A stretch of DNA of 64,000 nt from contig OY751494.1 of assembly GCA_963565915.1 (NCBI GenBank), positions 2,418,001-2,482,000 on the forward strand, written 5' to 3'. This DNA comes from Entoloma clypeatum. Taxonomy: Eukaryota; Basidiomycota; Agaricomycetes; Agaricales; Entolomataceae. This document shows, in pieces, positions 1-10,157 of the stretch. A program made the position numbers and the translations under genes. The notes beneath the pieces are model-generated. The model was given only the letters and a program-made list of their open reading frames with translations, had not been told where the DNA came from and searched no databases. Each line of letters begins with the position of its first letter. Within the stretch, counting starts at the first letter, position 1.

Positions 1-62
1 AAACGTGATAGTGTGAGGTGCTGCCAGGTGTATATTCGAGGCGAAAATGTCAAGGAATGAGG

Positions 63-470
63 TCAAAAGGGTGTCTCCTTGAAATCGAAAAGAATGCGGC
101 GTGTAACTTCAGAGGTTATCATGTCCCAGTTCTCTGATGTAAACTCAATTGTCGGAGCTGACCCTGATGCTCCAGCCTCAAGGCTGCAAGGATTTAGATC
201 CAGAGACAGATGGGACGACAGAATCGATCCAGGTACATCAAGGGTATACCGCGGACTCGCCGAGACAACGCAGAAAACGAACAAGTTTTGTTTTCTGGAA
301 AGAGAAAAGCCGGGCAAACCTGCGCAAGAGTAAGCACGGGTTTTAAAAGGAGTATCCCAGCTAGGATTGAGTTCTTTTATGCGAGGGAAGTCCGCAGTAA
401 CTTTTGGTTCAAAAGAGGTTGCATGTCTTGACTCATATTTGTTCATTCCACTGTAAGAAAAACGGCACAC
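63..470 (-). CDS. Unrecognised open frame at left edge, doubtful gene
   Basis: An uninterrupted minus-strand frame of about 135 codons lies downstream of the proteasome gene. Its second half, which includes the stretch ASGSAPTIEFTSENWD, looks more protein-like than the first half, so it could be an exon of a gene whose other exons lie outside the window or across introns. I recognise no family, no signal peptide and no membrane segment. The start is unsupported, and the stop at the left end could equally lie inside an intron. It could be chance, so it is listed only so the stretch is not left blank. Confidence 0.15.
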   Translation of the reverse strand: MCRFSYSGMNKYESRHATSFEPKVTADFPRIKELNPSWDTPFKTRAYSCAGLPGFSLSRKQNLFVFCVVSASPRYTLDVPGSILSSHLSLDLNPCSLEAGASGSAPTIEFTSENWDMITSEVTRRILFDFKETPF

Positions 471-550
471 ATGTGATCTTTGCCAGTGACTTTCATTGAT
501 TTACAATGCCAAAGAGAGGAACGCACGTGCATGTGATTAGCGAACAAATG

Positions 551-1524
551 CTACAGTGCCAGATAATCCCGGACCTCTTCCTCGGACAGCTTTCTAAATG
601 TTGGTTTCGGCCGACCAGTCTCTCCTCCAATCTTCCCCTCTTCTAACTCGGCCGTACTGGGCACAGTTATAACGCCAATTTCAATAGTCTTTTCTGTCAT
701 TTGACCCTCGAAGCCCTCTTTCAATGTCAGAAGAGCCGTATGGATCGCATCTTCAAGGCTGATATCATCATTATAGCTGGAAAAGGAAGCGTTGGGCAAA
801 CAAAGAAAGAAACAGGTGAAGACCACGGACCGTTTCTCCAAGAAAGTCTTCGCGTTAACCATGTTCTTGCCAATAGCACTTGCCTTCCATGCCCAAAAAG
901 ATCCTGACGGATCAACCTGATACAACGTTGGGCCACGATTGATATCCCATCCAGCAACAAGTAATGATACGCCATACGGACGTACACCTCTTCTCAATAT
1001 GTGAGTTCAGTCCGGAGGCAACGGATAGGAACGAACCCAGATTGTGTGGCCTGTTGCATTACTGTCGCAATTTCTTGCGTTAATACCCGGGTGGGTGGAT
1101 ATTCACCATATATCTTCCAGTAGGCTTGGGCGCTTTTTCGCGCCTTTGAAATGAGGACTCGGAAATCAGGGCCCATCCCTGAGTACACGATGCCAATGTT
1201 CGGGCACACGACAGCGACCTTATCGAGCATGGAGTCGTCTATCAGGATGGATGAGGACTTCTTCTCTGTAGCAATAACAATGCCATTTGAAGCTGAAAGA
1301 TGTTAAAATTAAATCAGCATCCGCAGTTGGGGTGAGGGCATACCCTTAATTCCGAGGCTGGTGGCTCCTTGAGATACTGCAGCTAGCGCATGTTCGATCT
1401 GGACAAGCTTTCCGCTTGGGGAGAAGACAGTGAGTGAATAACTGCAGAACGCGTCAGGTTCCAAGGCGAGCCAAAGAAGAAAGGAGAAAGCGCGCCTGTA
1501 AGCACCGCCGTCTGCGCTGGCCAT
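551..1524 (-). CDS. PRE8: 20S proteasome subunit alpha type-2 (Pre8/PSMA2)
   Basis: This encodes an alpha-ring subunit of the 20S proteasome core, which degrades ubiquitinated proteins in cytosol and nucleus. The gene has four exons. The first (1344-1524) begins [11 protein letters not shown] and carries the alpha-subunit N-terminal signature [16 protein letters not shown]. The next exon, from about 1292, gives [12 protein letters not shown] and [17 protein letters not shown]. Then come [13 protein letters not shown] and [17 protein letters not shown]. The last exon has [20 protein letters not shown] and ends RDYLAL. The first exon reads straight from the ATG through about 16 hydrophobic residues that the family usually lacks before [10 protein letters not shown]. 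The start is therefore uncertain, and a small 5' intron or another start is possible. Alpha subunits lack the catalytic threonine, as here. The peroxiredoxin gene lies just upstream on the same strand. Confidence 0.9.
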
Positions 1525-1659
1525 CGGAGAGATGTGATAAGAGGACAAGCGTTGAAAGTGACGCGCGTTCTTTGCTTATTCTTATTTGAACACAATCTTA
1601 TCAAATCAATTTTGATTTCCAAAGTTACACTCTACGCAAATTTTTACATATAATATCGT

Positions 1660-2638
1660 TCAGACATCGAGAGGCGTGGTCCTGAGGTATGGCTACAGGG
1701 TTCTCAGTAACTCCTCGCCCGAGTGGTACTTACAACTTACTTTGTGAATCGTGAATTCAGGGAAGAGTGTCTTGGCTTCCTCGTTCGTCACTGAGGGATG
1801 CACTATCACATCGTCTCCCTTCTTCCAGTTGACAGGAGTGGTGATGCGATGCTTGTCGCCAATTTGGAGGGCTGGACCCGTCAATGAGAACGCTAACCGA
1901 CATAGCACGAAGCTGACTTACAGTCAATCACACTGACGGCCCAGAATGAGGATCGAAGAAAAACTGAATCCACTCTTAACAACACTTACCGAAGGATTTC
2001 GTCAAAGTTGCGGCCAGTGGAGGCGGGGTAAGAAAGAGTGAGGCGGATCACTTTCTTGGGATCAATCACAAAGACCGTGCGGATCTAACAAAGTGGAAAG
2101 GTCAGTGGTCTGCCCGTAGCCATCAAGGAAGATGATCCTTCACCGTGAAAGGGAGTCCCTTGGCGTCGCGATTGGTAGCATCCTGTGCGTCCAGCATATC
2201 GTACAGAGTAGAAATCTTTCTATCCTCATCGGCAATCTGGTACATTTTTTTTTAGGCTTCATCATCAAATACAGATAGTTATCGGCGCACGATAGGGAAC
2301 TGAACGTCCGTTGGCCCAAATTTTCTGCCAAAATCATTGATGTCTTGGACCCATTTGTGGTGTTCTTCCAGACCATTGGCCGAGATTCCGATAACCTTGA
2401 CATTGCGCGCGTCAAAGTCAGGAGCACGACGCGCAACCTCTCCCAGTTCGGTGGTGCAAACGGGAGTGAAGTCACCGGGGTGGGAGAATAGGATGGCCTG
2501 AATGGGATATATAGTAGTAGATCAAGAAATGATAAGATGACATACCCAGGAATCGCCAATCCAATCGTGGAATGTGATGGGCCCAGCAGTAGTTTGGGCC
2601 TCGAAGTTGGGTGCGATACTTCCGAGACGGAGAGACAT
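1660..2638 (-). CDS. 1-Cys peroxiredoxin (Prx6 type)
   Basis: This is a thiol peroxidase that reduces hydrogen and organic peroxides. Exon 1 (2546-2638) reads [19 protein letters not shown]. Exon 2 starts at 2497 and holds the active-site segment [14 protein letters not shown] with the peroxidatic cysteine (PxxxTxxC). Later exons give [16 protein letters not shown], then [24 protein letters not shown], and the Prx6-type C-terminal domain [17 protein letters not shown], ending [12 protein letters not shown]. The product is about 225 residues, normal for the family. Joining EILR to SLQIGDKHR in frame requires an 11-nt exon at 1922-1932. No resolving cysteine of the 2-Cys type is seen. The family has cytosolic and mitochondrial members; I see no clear targeting peptide here. 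Confidence 0.93.
1922..1932 (-). other. 11-nt microexon of the peroxiredoxin gene
   Basis: On the minus strand an AG acceptor (from ..gccgtcag) is followed by 11 coding bases, TGTGATTGACT, and a strong donor gtaagt. With phase 2 from the previous exon (EILR) and phase 1 into the next, the join reads R-V-I-D-S-L-Q-I-G-D-K, matching the family consensus after the Cys domain. Every other acceptor and donor pairing I tried in this interval gave a frame error or lost the conserved SLQ residues. Splicing itself is inferred, not observed. Confidence 0.75.
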
Positions 2639-2749
2639 AATTTGACGATGCGATCGCACTCAAAGGAATAAATAGTTTAGATCGCGTCTTCGATTCTCAC
2701 GCCGTCAATCATTGCGAACTTATGGCGTGCTTGACATGTAGAATACTCT

Positions 2750-3825
2750 CTAGTAAAATGCCACAGTATGAAGAACACTATGTGGGTGTTTATCTTGGTG
2801 CACCTGCAAGATTTCGTCAATTCGTTCATCGACGTCGTCAGCTGCCTCGATCTATCGCAACAGTCAACGTCTGAAAAACAGACGTCACAGATTGACGACT
2901 CACTGCGGTTGCCAAATCAAGCATCGCCTTTCCTGCAATGAGTGCTTCTTCATGATTATCCTTTATTTCTAAATTTATGATATGGACTGGTTTGTTCAGT
3001 TCCCCACCTCTGGACAGAAGGTCTGCGCAGGGCGTCCAAGTTATACATAATCAACTTTGGCTGACAGACGTACCATCACACACTGCGTCAAAACAGCGCT
3101 CTTCACAAGTAAATACAACATCAGCAACCGTCTTGGTCTCCTGCCAGCGCTCCGGTGCTAGTTTTATACGTCTATTCCTATCAAGCATCTGCAAAAGACC
3201 ATTGGCGGTATATCTAACCGGAGTAAGTACAACCATCCACCAGAAGGCTAAAGAGTGGACACACAAGCGTGGATCTTTCGAGTTTAGCTCCTCGTAGATG
3301 GCGTTGTAAGGTGTCCCAAAGGGGTAGATGTTTGGTTTATCAATCGAAGGACCTGGAAGACGAACGGCAGAGCCTGTTCCAGAAGAGATAACCTGGAAAC
3401 CTGCTTTGCTTTGAAGAACGAAACATCAGTGTCCCCCAGGTGTTGACTAGCGAGGTTAACCTACGATAGCACATAGTGGCCTTCCATTGAACGGTTCTAA
3501 ATAATGTTGATAGGAGCTGAGAGAGATTATGCGGGGAAGGGCTTGCCTGATTACTGGCACAAACCACACAAAATAGGGGCCGTGGTTTGTATTCTATATA
3601 TCCTTGTGTTTGGATTGATGCCTGAGAGTTCGAAGAGTCATTTGATGCTTGATGTGAGAGCGCTTGGGAGCTGCTTATTCCATCATCTGTCCATTGAGAC
3701 GAAGCTGGTGAGGTGCTTTGCTGGGCTGGAGGTGTAGGCGTGGGCACTGGAGATCCAGAGTGAACTCGTTGAAGGCGGGGGTCGATACGGGAGAGGCGGG
3801 GATCTCGCGCTTTTCGGGGGTCCAT
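2750..3825 (-). CDS. SSU72: RNA polymerase II CTD phosphatase Ssu72
   Basis: Ssu72 removes Ser5/Ser7 phosphates from the Pol II C-terminal domain and is part of the cleavage/polyadenylation factor. The low-molecular-weight phosphatase loop [14 protein letters not shown] (CX5RS) is split by an intron. It is followed by [14 protein letters not shown], then [40 protein letters not shown], and the C-terminus [10 protein letters not shown], like the human end HTVCFY. The start at 3825 gives an N-terminal extension of roughly 80 residues rich in Ser/Pro/Gln with DPR repeats ([19 protein letters not shown]) that yeast Ssu72 lacks. An internal start nearer the phosphatase loop cannot be excluded. The F-box gene diverges from this one across a 297-bp gap. 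Confidence 0.92.
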
Positions 3826-4122
3826 TGTGCCAAAATAGGAAGTCTAAAGGAAAGGAGTGAGCAAGGACAACTGGTTTGGACACAAATTGGGGAAGCCTCA
3901 GCAGTATCTCGAACACTGTCGGTCAACAATTCGACCCGGCACATGAAATTTATCAAGGGGTCGTACAGAATCCACTCTGAATCATCACGGGAAATCAATT
4001 AACAAAAGGAAAAGCTTACTCTCTGAAGGGTGAAGTGAAGAAGGAGCTGGTCTGATGTAAGTTACCAAGTTCCTCGTCAACAAGTCCATACAGAGCGCAG
4101 CCTCATTCAATTTATCATCAGC
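3826..4122. promoter_or_regulatory. Divergent intergenic region SSU72 / F-box gene
   Basis: About 300 bases separate two head-to-head start codons, so promoters of both genes are expected here. I see no convincing TATA element or repeated motif and no protein-like frame. The assignment rests only on gene orientation. Confidence 0.4.
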
Positions 4123-5699
4123 ATGGGCGTTCATGATGAATGGGACCATACCAATGATCCAGCTCAAGGCCAGGAAGAGCATAAGCAAGTGGTGGCGCAA
4201 CTTGAGGACGAGATAGAGGGCCTCATGCGCAAAGTGCGTCACCTTCAGTTCCAAAAATCCCAGCATCAACAAAAGATCAAATATCATCAAGGACTGACAA
4301 CCTTGGCAAGGCGCCTTCCTCCTGAATTATTAGCTTGCATAATAAAGGGATGCGTTCGCGATGGCTGGACACGCACGCCCCTCATTGCCTCGCATGTCTG
4401 CTCAGAATGGCGAAAAGCAACCAGGATACCAACGGTCTGGTCACACGTGTATGTCAACTGCAACGCGAAGGACCCGTGCGGACGGACTCGTTTCTGGCTC
4501 GAGAATGCAGCATCCAGCTTACTTGACATCACCCTGGAGATAAAGAATGACACCACGCATCTTTTTGGTGCCATGAGTCTTCTGTTGGACCGGATATTGC
4601 AGTGGCGCACGTTCACAGTTAATTCAATCCGTCTTAGCCATTCCGAGTCCATTTTCTCCCTCTGCAGTGGACCCACGCCCGAGCTTCTCGCAGTGAACGT
4701 TTCTGTTCTGCAAGAATCTAGTAACGAGGAATTAAATATTGATGGAGACAAACTACATGGTCTCCTCCGTGCGTTTCCTGACGCACCTCGATTCCACACC
4801 CTCCGCATCTGCCACAGTCTATTGCCCCCACGGGGCACGATTCCCGCCTCCATCACCAATCTTTCGATCAGCCTACCATCTCACCCGACTCAGGCCAGGC
4901 TATCTATCGACAACGCACTCAGTCTTCTGACTGACCTTCCATCCCTGCAAATTCTTTTCATTTCCCTGGAACGTGGCCAAGAGCGAGAGTTTCAGCCAGC
5001 GTCTGACGAAAACCGCCTCGTTGCGCTGCCAGAGCTGCGGAAATTGATGCTCCTTGGTTCGCGGGATATTACTCCATCTCTCTACACCTTCGCTTAGCTC
5101 TCTTCATCTTCGATCGTCTTTGGACCCTCTTGGCCATCCGGAAGCGCAGACAGGCTCATACATCAGAACATTCCTCGAACGCTGTTCTCCCCCCCTTCAT
5201 TTGTTCGAGCTTCACGATATCGACCTCCCACTCCCTGACTTTTCCGCTTGCTTCGCTAAATCACCTGCATTACGAGAGTTACGGTTGCATGAGAGTGACA
5301 TTTCGGATGCCATCATACTGCAGTTCTTTGGCCCGGATGCGTTGTGTCCCATGCTCAGCCAATTGAATTTACGGTGGTGCGGACAGGTGACTGGGAAGGC
5401 GCTCGTTGAACTGGCTCGAGCTCGACGTGATGGCGGGTGTGGCGACACTATGGCTGAACCTATCAGCATGATGACGATTATCAATTGCTCATTTGTTACT
5501 GATCAAGACATCATGAACCTCGCCGAGCTGACTGTTTGTCGAGTTGTTTCGCAATCGGATGTTTATTGCCGTAAGTGCATGTCTTAGCATGGCGCCGTTG
5601 AAAACCCGTCTTGCTCATTGGGGAATTTAGAACCTTTTGGCTGTTGCCAAAACGAAAGGTACAGGAGAAGACTTCATCTCCAGAATGTCCTGGTTTGAG
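4123..5699 (+). CDS. F-box / leucine-rich-repeat-like protein, frame broken near 5055-5097
   Basis: The N-terminus holds a short coiled coil (KQVVAQLEDEIEGLMRKVRH), then an F-box-like segment with LARRLPPELLACIIKG and HVCSEWRKATRIPTVWSHV. Leucine-rich stretches follow. F-box proteins recruit substrates to SCF ubiquitin ligases and are a large, fast-evolving family in mushrooms. The first frame stops at 5097, while the homologous-looking continuation (LHLSTPSLSSLHLRSSLDPL and the later LRR segment) lies in another frame that is already open at 5054. No canonical intron fits cleanly. A one-base indel in or near 5060-5070 would restore continuity, so this may be a sequencing error, a polymorphism or a decaying gene. 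A last small exon after a gtaagt donor near 5572 would give a stop near 5699; that part is tentative. Confidence 0.65.
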
Positions 5700-5997
5700 G
5701 CTCATATGATGGCATTGTATATAACCCACTGTAATGAAATACAAAAGAAAAAAAGGCAAGGGATGTGCATCACAAACTATGGCAAAGAGTGGTTGTAAAG
5801 GACACCGTTCACCTCAAACAAGGAGTAGTTTTGTTCTACCACGAGAGTCGCTTCGGTTCAGGTGGCCATTGGGCGGCTGATTCTTGAAGGACATCATGGC
5901 GTGAAGAGACAACACAACCTGGCGGAAACTTTGACTTTAAGCTGTGTGCCCACGTGATCTACTCTACACGATCACGACCTCGACGTTCAACGCATCG
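5700..5997. other. Intergenic gap, no gene seen
   Basis: This lies between the F-box gene and the syntaxin-18 gene, both on plus. It probably holds the 3' end of one and the promoter of the other. I find no open frame with protein character and no repeat. Confidence 0.4.
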
Positions 5998-7280
5998 ATG
6001 CCTTCCAGCGACCTTACAGCAGACTTCCGCAAAGCCGTTAATGAAAAGCAACATCAGCTACCAGATGCGAAACGTCGGAAGGTCGTCTTCAAGTCCAGTC
6101 GCTCTGCTGGTTCAGGGCGCGGTGGGCAAGCCTCTATTGGCAAGGAATATCTTGCGGAAGCCTACATCATCGTAAGTCGCCCGAGGGCGTTTTCTCGCAT
6201 GTCTAAGCAATTGTAAACAGTTGAATCATATCAACACATTGACGCGGATGCTGGGGGACATCCGCAAACCCTACCTGAATGTCGACTCTCGGGATGCGTG
6301 GATGGCCAGACAGTCCGCCAGAGCCATCGACCTTAACAAAGGAGACTTTTCCTGGACTGAAATCCGACATTTAACAAACGAAGAGCGAGACCAGATCGAC
6401 TTGCAAGCACGTGTCATCCTGAGCCGCTGTGCGGACAGAGTCAAGGAGATGGAAGCGTTGGAAAAACGTTTGAGTTCCTTGCTTTATCGTTGGAGATGGT
6501 GTCATGCTCAGAGTATCTCGTTCTGCAGGACGCTCTGAACTCGTTGCGAGCCAGAAGAACCCGCTCACGCGATTGCTCCCCGCCCGCCTCCGTCAAGACG
6601 TGGCGACTCTCTCGTCGGATTTTCTAGCTGCGCACCATTCAGGCGTGACGTGGTACTTGAGCAGACGGCTGGCTGAAACAAGCCAGACGCAGAAAGAGAT
6701 GCAGGAAGAGCGGGTGAAGAGGCAGTTGGAGAGGACGCGAACCCTCGGTTCGGGCGCGACTCGAGAGGCGTTGCAGATGGGACAAAAGGATAAGGACCGT
6801 TCATCTCTTTCCGACAAACCTCGGGATACGTTCGTCGGCAGCTGGCTGGGGGACACATCGTCGAGTTTTCTTGCGGCAACGATTGGTACCTCTTCTCGGA
6901 ATCATAACCCGGTTGACGACGTAGCAACGGACGAGGATGAAGACGAAGAAATGGAACTCTCGGCATCTCAAATTCTGCAGTTTGAAACGGAGAACGCCAA
7001 CATTTTGCGAGCGGTTCAAGATACTTTGGAATCTGTCCATCAAGCTGAATCGCGACTGACAGACATCAGCATGTTGCAGATGGAGTTGGTGAATCATCTG
7101 ACGAGACAGACAGAACTGACAGATCAGCTATATGAGGATGCGATAGCCACGACTTTGACGGTTGAAAAAGGAAACGAGCAGCTCAAAGAAGCAAAGAGGA
7201 GGGCGAAAGATAGTCGGCTGTTCATCCTGGTATTTCTCATGGGTGCCAGTCTGAGCTTGCTTTTCCTGCATTATTACTAG
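5998..7280 (+). CDS. UFE1: ER Qa-SNARE, syntaxin-18 / Ufe1 family
   Basis: The product is the ER target-membrane SNARE for retrograde Golgi-to-ER vesicles. The start at 5998 gives MPSSDLTADFRKAVNEK, a typical syntaxin-18 N-terminus. Exon 1 ends AEAYII, exon 2 begins LNHINTLTRMLGDIRKPYL, and exon 3 begins at GACGCTCTGAACTC after an intron ending ttctgcag. The SNARE motif runs from about ILQFETENANILRAVQDTLE through HLTRQTELTDQLYEDA. It is followed by one C-terminal membrane anchor (LFILVFLMGASLSLLFLHYY) at the very end, as expected for a tail-anchored SNARE. An acidic linker (DEDEDEEMEL) precedes the SNARE motif. The gene converges on TVP38 with only 53 bp between the stops. Confidence 0.92.
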
Positions 7281-7333
7281 ATGTCACCTATCTAACTGTC
7301 TTGTATACCCAAATATGTACACGATGATCCACT

Positions 7334-8555
7334 TCAAACGTGCTCGACAGAGTTGGGGGATGTAGACCGTAGGAGTGGGGCATCTTCTGCATATTCTTCA
7401 ATGGCCTCTGCGGCGAGCTCGTCCACTTCAGGCGGGATGCCTTCCAAGTGTCGAATGTGTTTCTGGACTGAGGTGTAAATGATCCTGTGGACAGATGTCA
7501 GCTATCAGTGTAGAGTTTGCACGGTGTATGTGGATGCATACCATCCAGATAGGACGGCGAATGTGAGGCCGCCCACGACAAAAACGCCATTGAGAATTTT
7601 GGTTTCTGAGAAGGGTCAATAGGGGAAACAGAAGAAAGGAAGGAACTGGCATACGGGTGTCCATATGTCCCCGCTGGTCTCCGTCAGAAAGGGCTGCAAT
7701 GCGTGAGCCGATAAAAACGTGGAGGGCGATTTTTGGGAAGATGAATAGTGTGGCCACGACAAACTGCCATAAGCGCACTGGTTGTATAGACTAGGATGCG
7801 ATTAGTTTGTGGTGACGGTAAAGGATAAGATTGTGACTGACGGCAAACAGGGAAGTGGAGTAGACCCACGGTGGAAACGGGGACACGCGTACGAGAATAA
7901 TAAGCGGTAACCCCCTGGCCCTCTGAAGGGACCAAATGAATGGGAAAGGAAGACGGACGGGCGTCAAGGACGTACGACAACAGCCTCCAAAGCTTGCCAC
8001 TTCTGATTGTGTTCTGACCATTGACGGAGACGCTGACTGAACAGAAAGCGCAGTACAGCGAAAGATAAAGCGGATCCTAGGAGAGAACCAGAGGCGGCGA
8101 TATAGAAGCCTTTCATGCCGTACGCAAAACCACATAATTGGACAAGGGTTGTGTGGCCGATGAGAGGAGGGAAGGAAATGATGACTGGACATGATATATT
8201 TTTAGTGTGGACATGGAACGGAAGGATTGTGGTACTCAGTGCAGCAACGAGAAGGAGCCAACCGAAGGGGGTCTTGGCGAGGAGACGGGCATGGTCGTAG
8301 AGGTATTGGGCGATTCTACTGGGGGTGACGAAGATGACGAAGAGAGCTTGGGATGTGTGATGTGAATGAGGTGGGGCATGGAGAGGAAGAAGGCGAACCT
8401 AGAGAGATGTAGAAGAGGATAACGAGGGAGAGGAATAACTAGAGTGAAGTCAAAGGGAGTTGATGATGAGAGAGACGGTGAAGAGGGACCTTTCCAAAGA
8501 GACTCAGAGCACGGTAACGACGAGAGAGATCTAGAAAGTTGGTGGTAACTGCCAT
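7334..8555 (-). CDS. TVP38: Golgi membrane protein Tvp38 (VTT/SNARE-associated domain)
   Basis: This is a polytopic membrane protein of the VTT (DedA/TMEM41-like) family found in Golgi membranes of fungi. The rebuilt protein starts MAVTTNFLDLSRRYRALSL and continues KLFLSLVILFYISLALFVIF and TPSRIAQYL. The conserved core is SFPPLIGHTTLVQLCGFAYG, then GSLLGSALSFAVLRFLFSQ, GLPLIILVRVSPFPPWVYS and WQFVVATLFIFPKIALHVFI. It ends STSPNSVEHV. Several 50-nt introns interrupt it. The start at 8555 is the first ATG in frame after an upstream stop, and it overlaps the LOA1 start codon on the other strand. A further non-coding or coding 5' exon cannot be ruled out. Confidence 0.9.
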
Positions 8556-10008
8556 GGAAAAGTTTAGCGCATACAGAGTCAGTCACTCCTTTCTCTCCAA
8601 TCTAGTCTTTCTCCTCATTTCTACAAGGATCTTGGCACCGGAATACAGGTCTTCTCCTCCTCCTCCTCCTCCTCCTCCTCCTCCTCACCCCTTCGTAACA
8701 GCCCTTCCTTCCCCCAGTACCCCCCTTGGGTCTCGCCACTGCCACCCTCCCACTCCGTTATCTCCTCGCTATCGTCAGGTCTCTCCTGGTCCTCCTCCTC
8801 CTCCTCGCCTACATTGCCATCGTTCCCCCCCTGTCCATCCTTCTTGTGAGCCTTCCATCCATCTCCCACACACACACACTATCCTCATTTCACTGTAGTC
8901 TCCCATCCCTCCCTTGCGTCGTGTCATATCCCACCTTTTCACCGCCATATTTGCTCGTGCTGCCCTCTTAGTCCTCGGCTTTTTATGGCTACCCGTTGAA
9001 CATGTCAAAAGGAAAAGAGGGTACGATATGTCCCAACATTCTTTGCCATTCTCATTCATCACTCCCAAAGGAGGAACCAGAACAAACCAGAATCATGGAA
9101 GCCTCGCGCAGGAGACCTCATTGTCTCCAACTGGGCGTCCTCGATAGAATTGCTATGGCTCGCATTCCGGTATGCCCCTTCTCCATAAACTCTTCCTCCA
9201 ATCACCAATCACTCTCAGCTTCAACCCCATATTCGTCCTTCCAATCACACATTCTCTCCCAGTCCCCCCCTCCCTGGCCCGGGGTCCTGCCCCCATCACA
9301 CACACCCCAGGTCGACGAACTGGAACTGGCTCTGCAAACATACAATCTCCTCTCAAGGCCATCACCAGTCCTTCGCTGCCCATACTAGGTTTTCGACCTG
9401 TCTCCCTTCTTTCAATCATCCGTTCCACCGGCCATATCCCCCCATTTGGATACAGCCCGTCTGACTCCCCCATCACCTCTCTAGAGGACCTAAGGAAGAC
9501 CGCTGATCGCCCTATCGTCGTCTTTCCTGAATGCACCACGAGTAACGGAAGAGCGTTGCTCCGCTTTGCCAAGGTCTTTCGTCGGAATGCTCCAGTCAAG
9601 GATTACCAGGTATTTGTCATGTGTGTTCGGTGTGTTCCTTCTCTTTCGTTCTACTTTCTCGCAAAGCCTGATTCATCACCCTATAGATGTGATCCACCAA
9701 CTATCCTGTCTCCGACATCAACCTGGTCCATCCCGTCCGCGTTATTCAACCCCTTGCCGCACTTGTTCACACTCGCTTCCTCTATCACCCCCCCTGCAGT
9801 ATCCTTCCGCTTGCTTGCCCCGTCCGACTCTCCCAGCTCTCCGCTTTTCATCGTCAGTGAAATCATCACAGAGTCCAATTTCACCGATGATCAGCTCACC
9901 GAAGTCTGTGCAACACTCATTGCTCAAGTCGGAAAAATGAAAAGAACAGGACTGGGTTGGGAGGACAAGGCAGCCTTCTTGAACTTCTATTGCGAGAAAC
10001 GGAAATAA
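8554..10008 (+). CDS. LOA1: Lysophosphatidic acid acyltransferase-like protein Loa1 (Vps66)
   Basis: Yeast Loa1 is an ER/lipid-droplet oleoyl-CoA lysophosphatidic acid acyltransferase. The spliced N-terminus MEKFSAYRDLGTGIQPF closely parallels the yeast start, which fixes the ATG at 8554. An intron follows MEKFSAYR, and a second intron (8649-8701) carries a TCC repeat. After these come the hydrophobic segments LPLRYLLAIVRSLLVLLLLL and IFARAALLVLGFLWL. The acyltransferase region holds PRAGDLIVSNWASSIELLWL, PIVVFPECTTSNGRALLRF and VKDYQVFVMCVR. The C-terminus is GLGWEDKAAFLNFYCEKRK. The classic HX4D acyltransferase motif is replaced by an SNWASSIE-like segment, as in this subfamily. It converges on the SR-protein gene (149 bp between stops). 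Confidence 0.9.
8653..8686 (+). repeat. TCC microsatellite inside a LOA1 intron
   Basis: Ten consecutive TCC units (8655-8684) lie within the 53-nt second intron of LOA1 (8649-8701), between the gtcttc donor and the cgtaacag acceptor. The tract supplies most of the intron's pyrimidine content. Because the intron is removed, unit-number changes should not alter the protein unless splicing fails. Confidence 0.85.
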
Positions 10009-10157
10009 TACACTGAGTATTTCTCATAGAAAGTTCAATATGCGAGAGTTTATTACGATACTCATTTGGTCCGAGAAAACGTGAGAGATGAAGCGAGCGG
10101 AATGTGCAATGAAAAGTTGATGTAAAAGTCGGGCAAGCATTCAGAGACCATCCACCC

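Noticed and set aside
8539..8898. Plus-strand frame rich in proline (poly-Pro) near the LOA1 start
   Set aside because: It reads the TCC repeat of an intron in the wrong frame. The spliced LOA1 frame explains the region with a conserved N-terminus.
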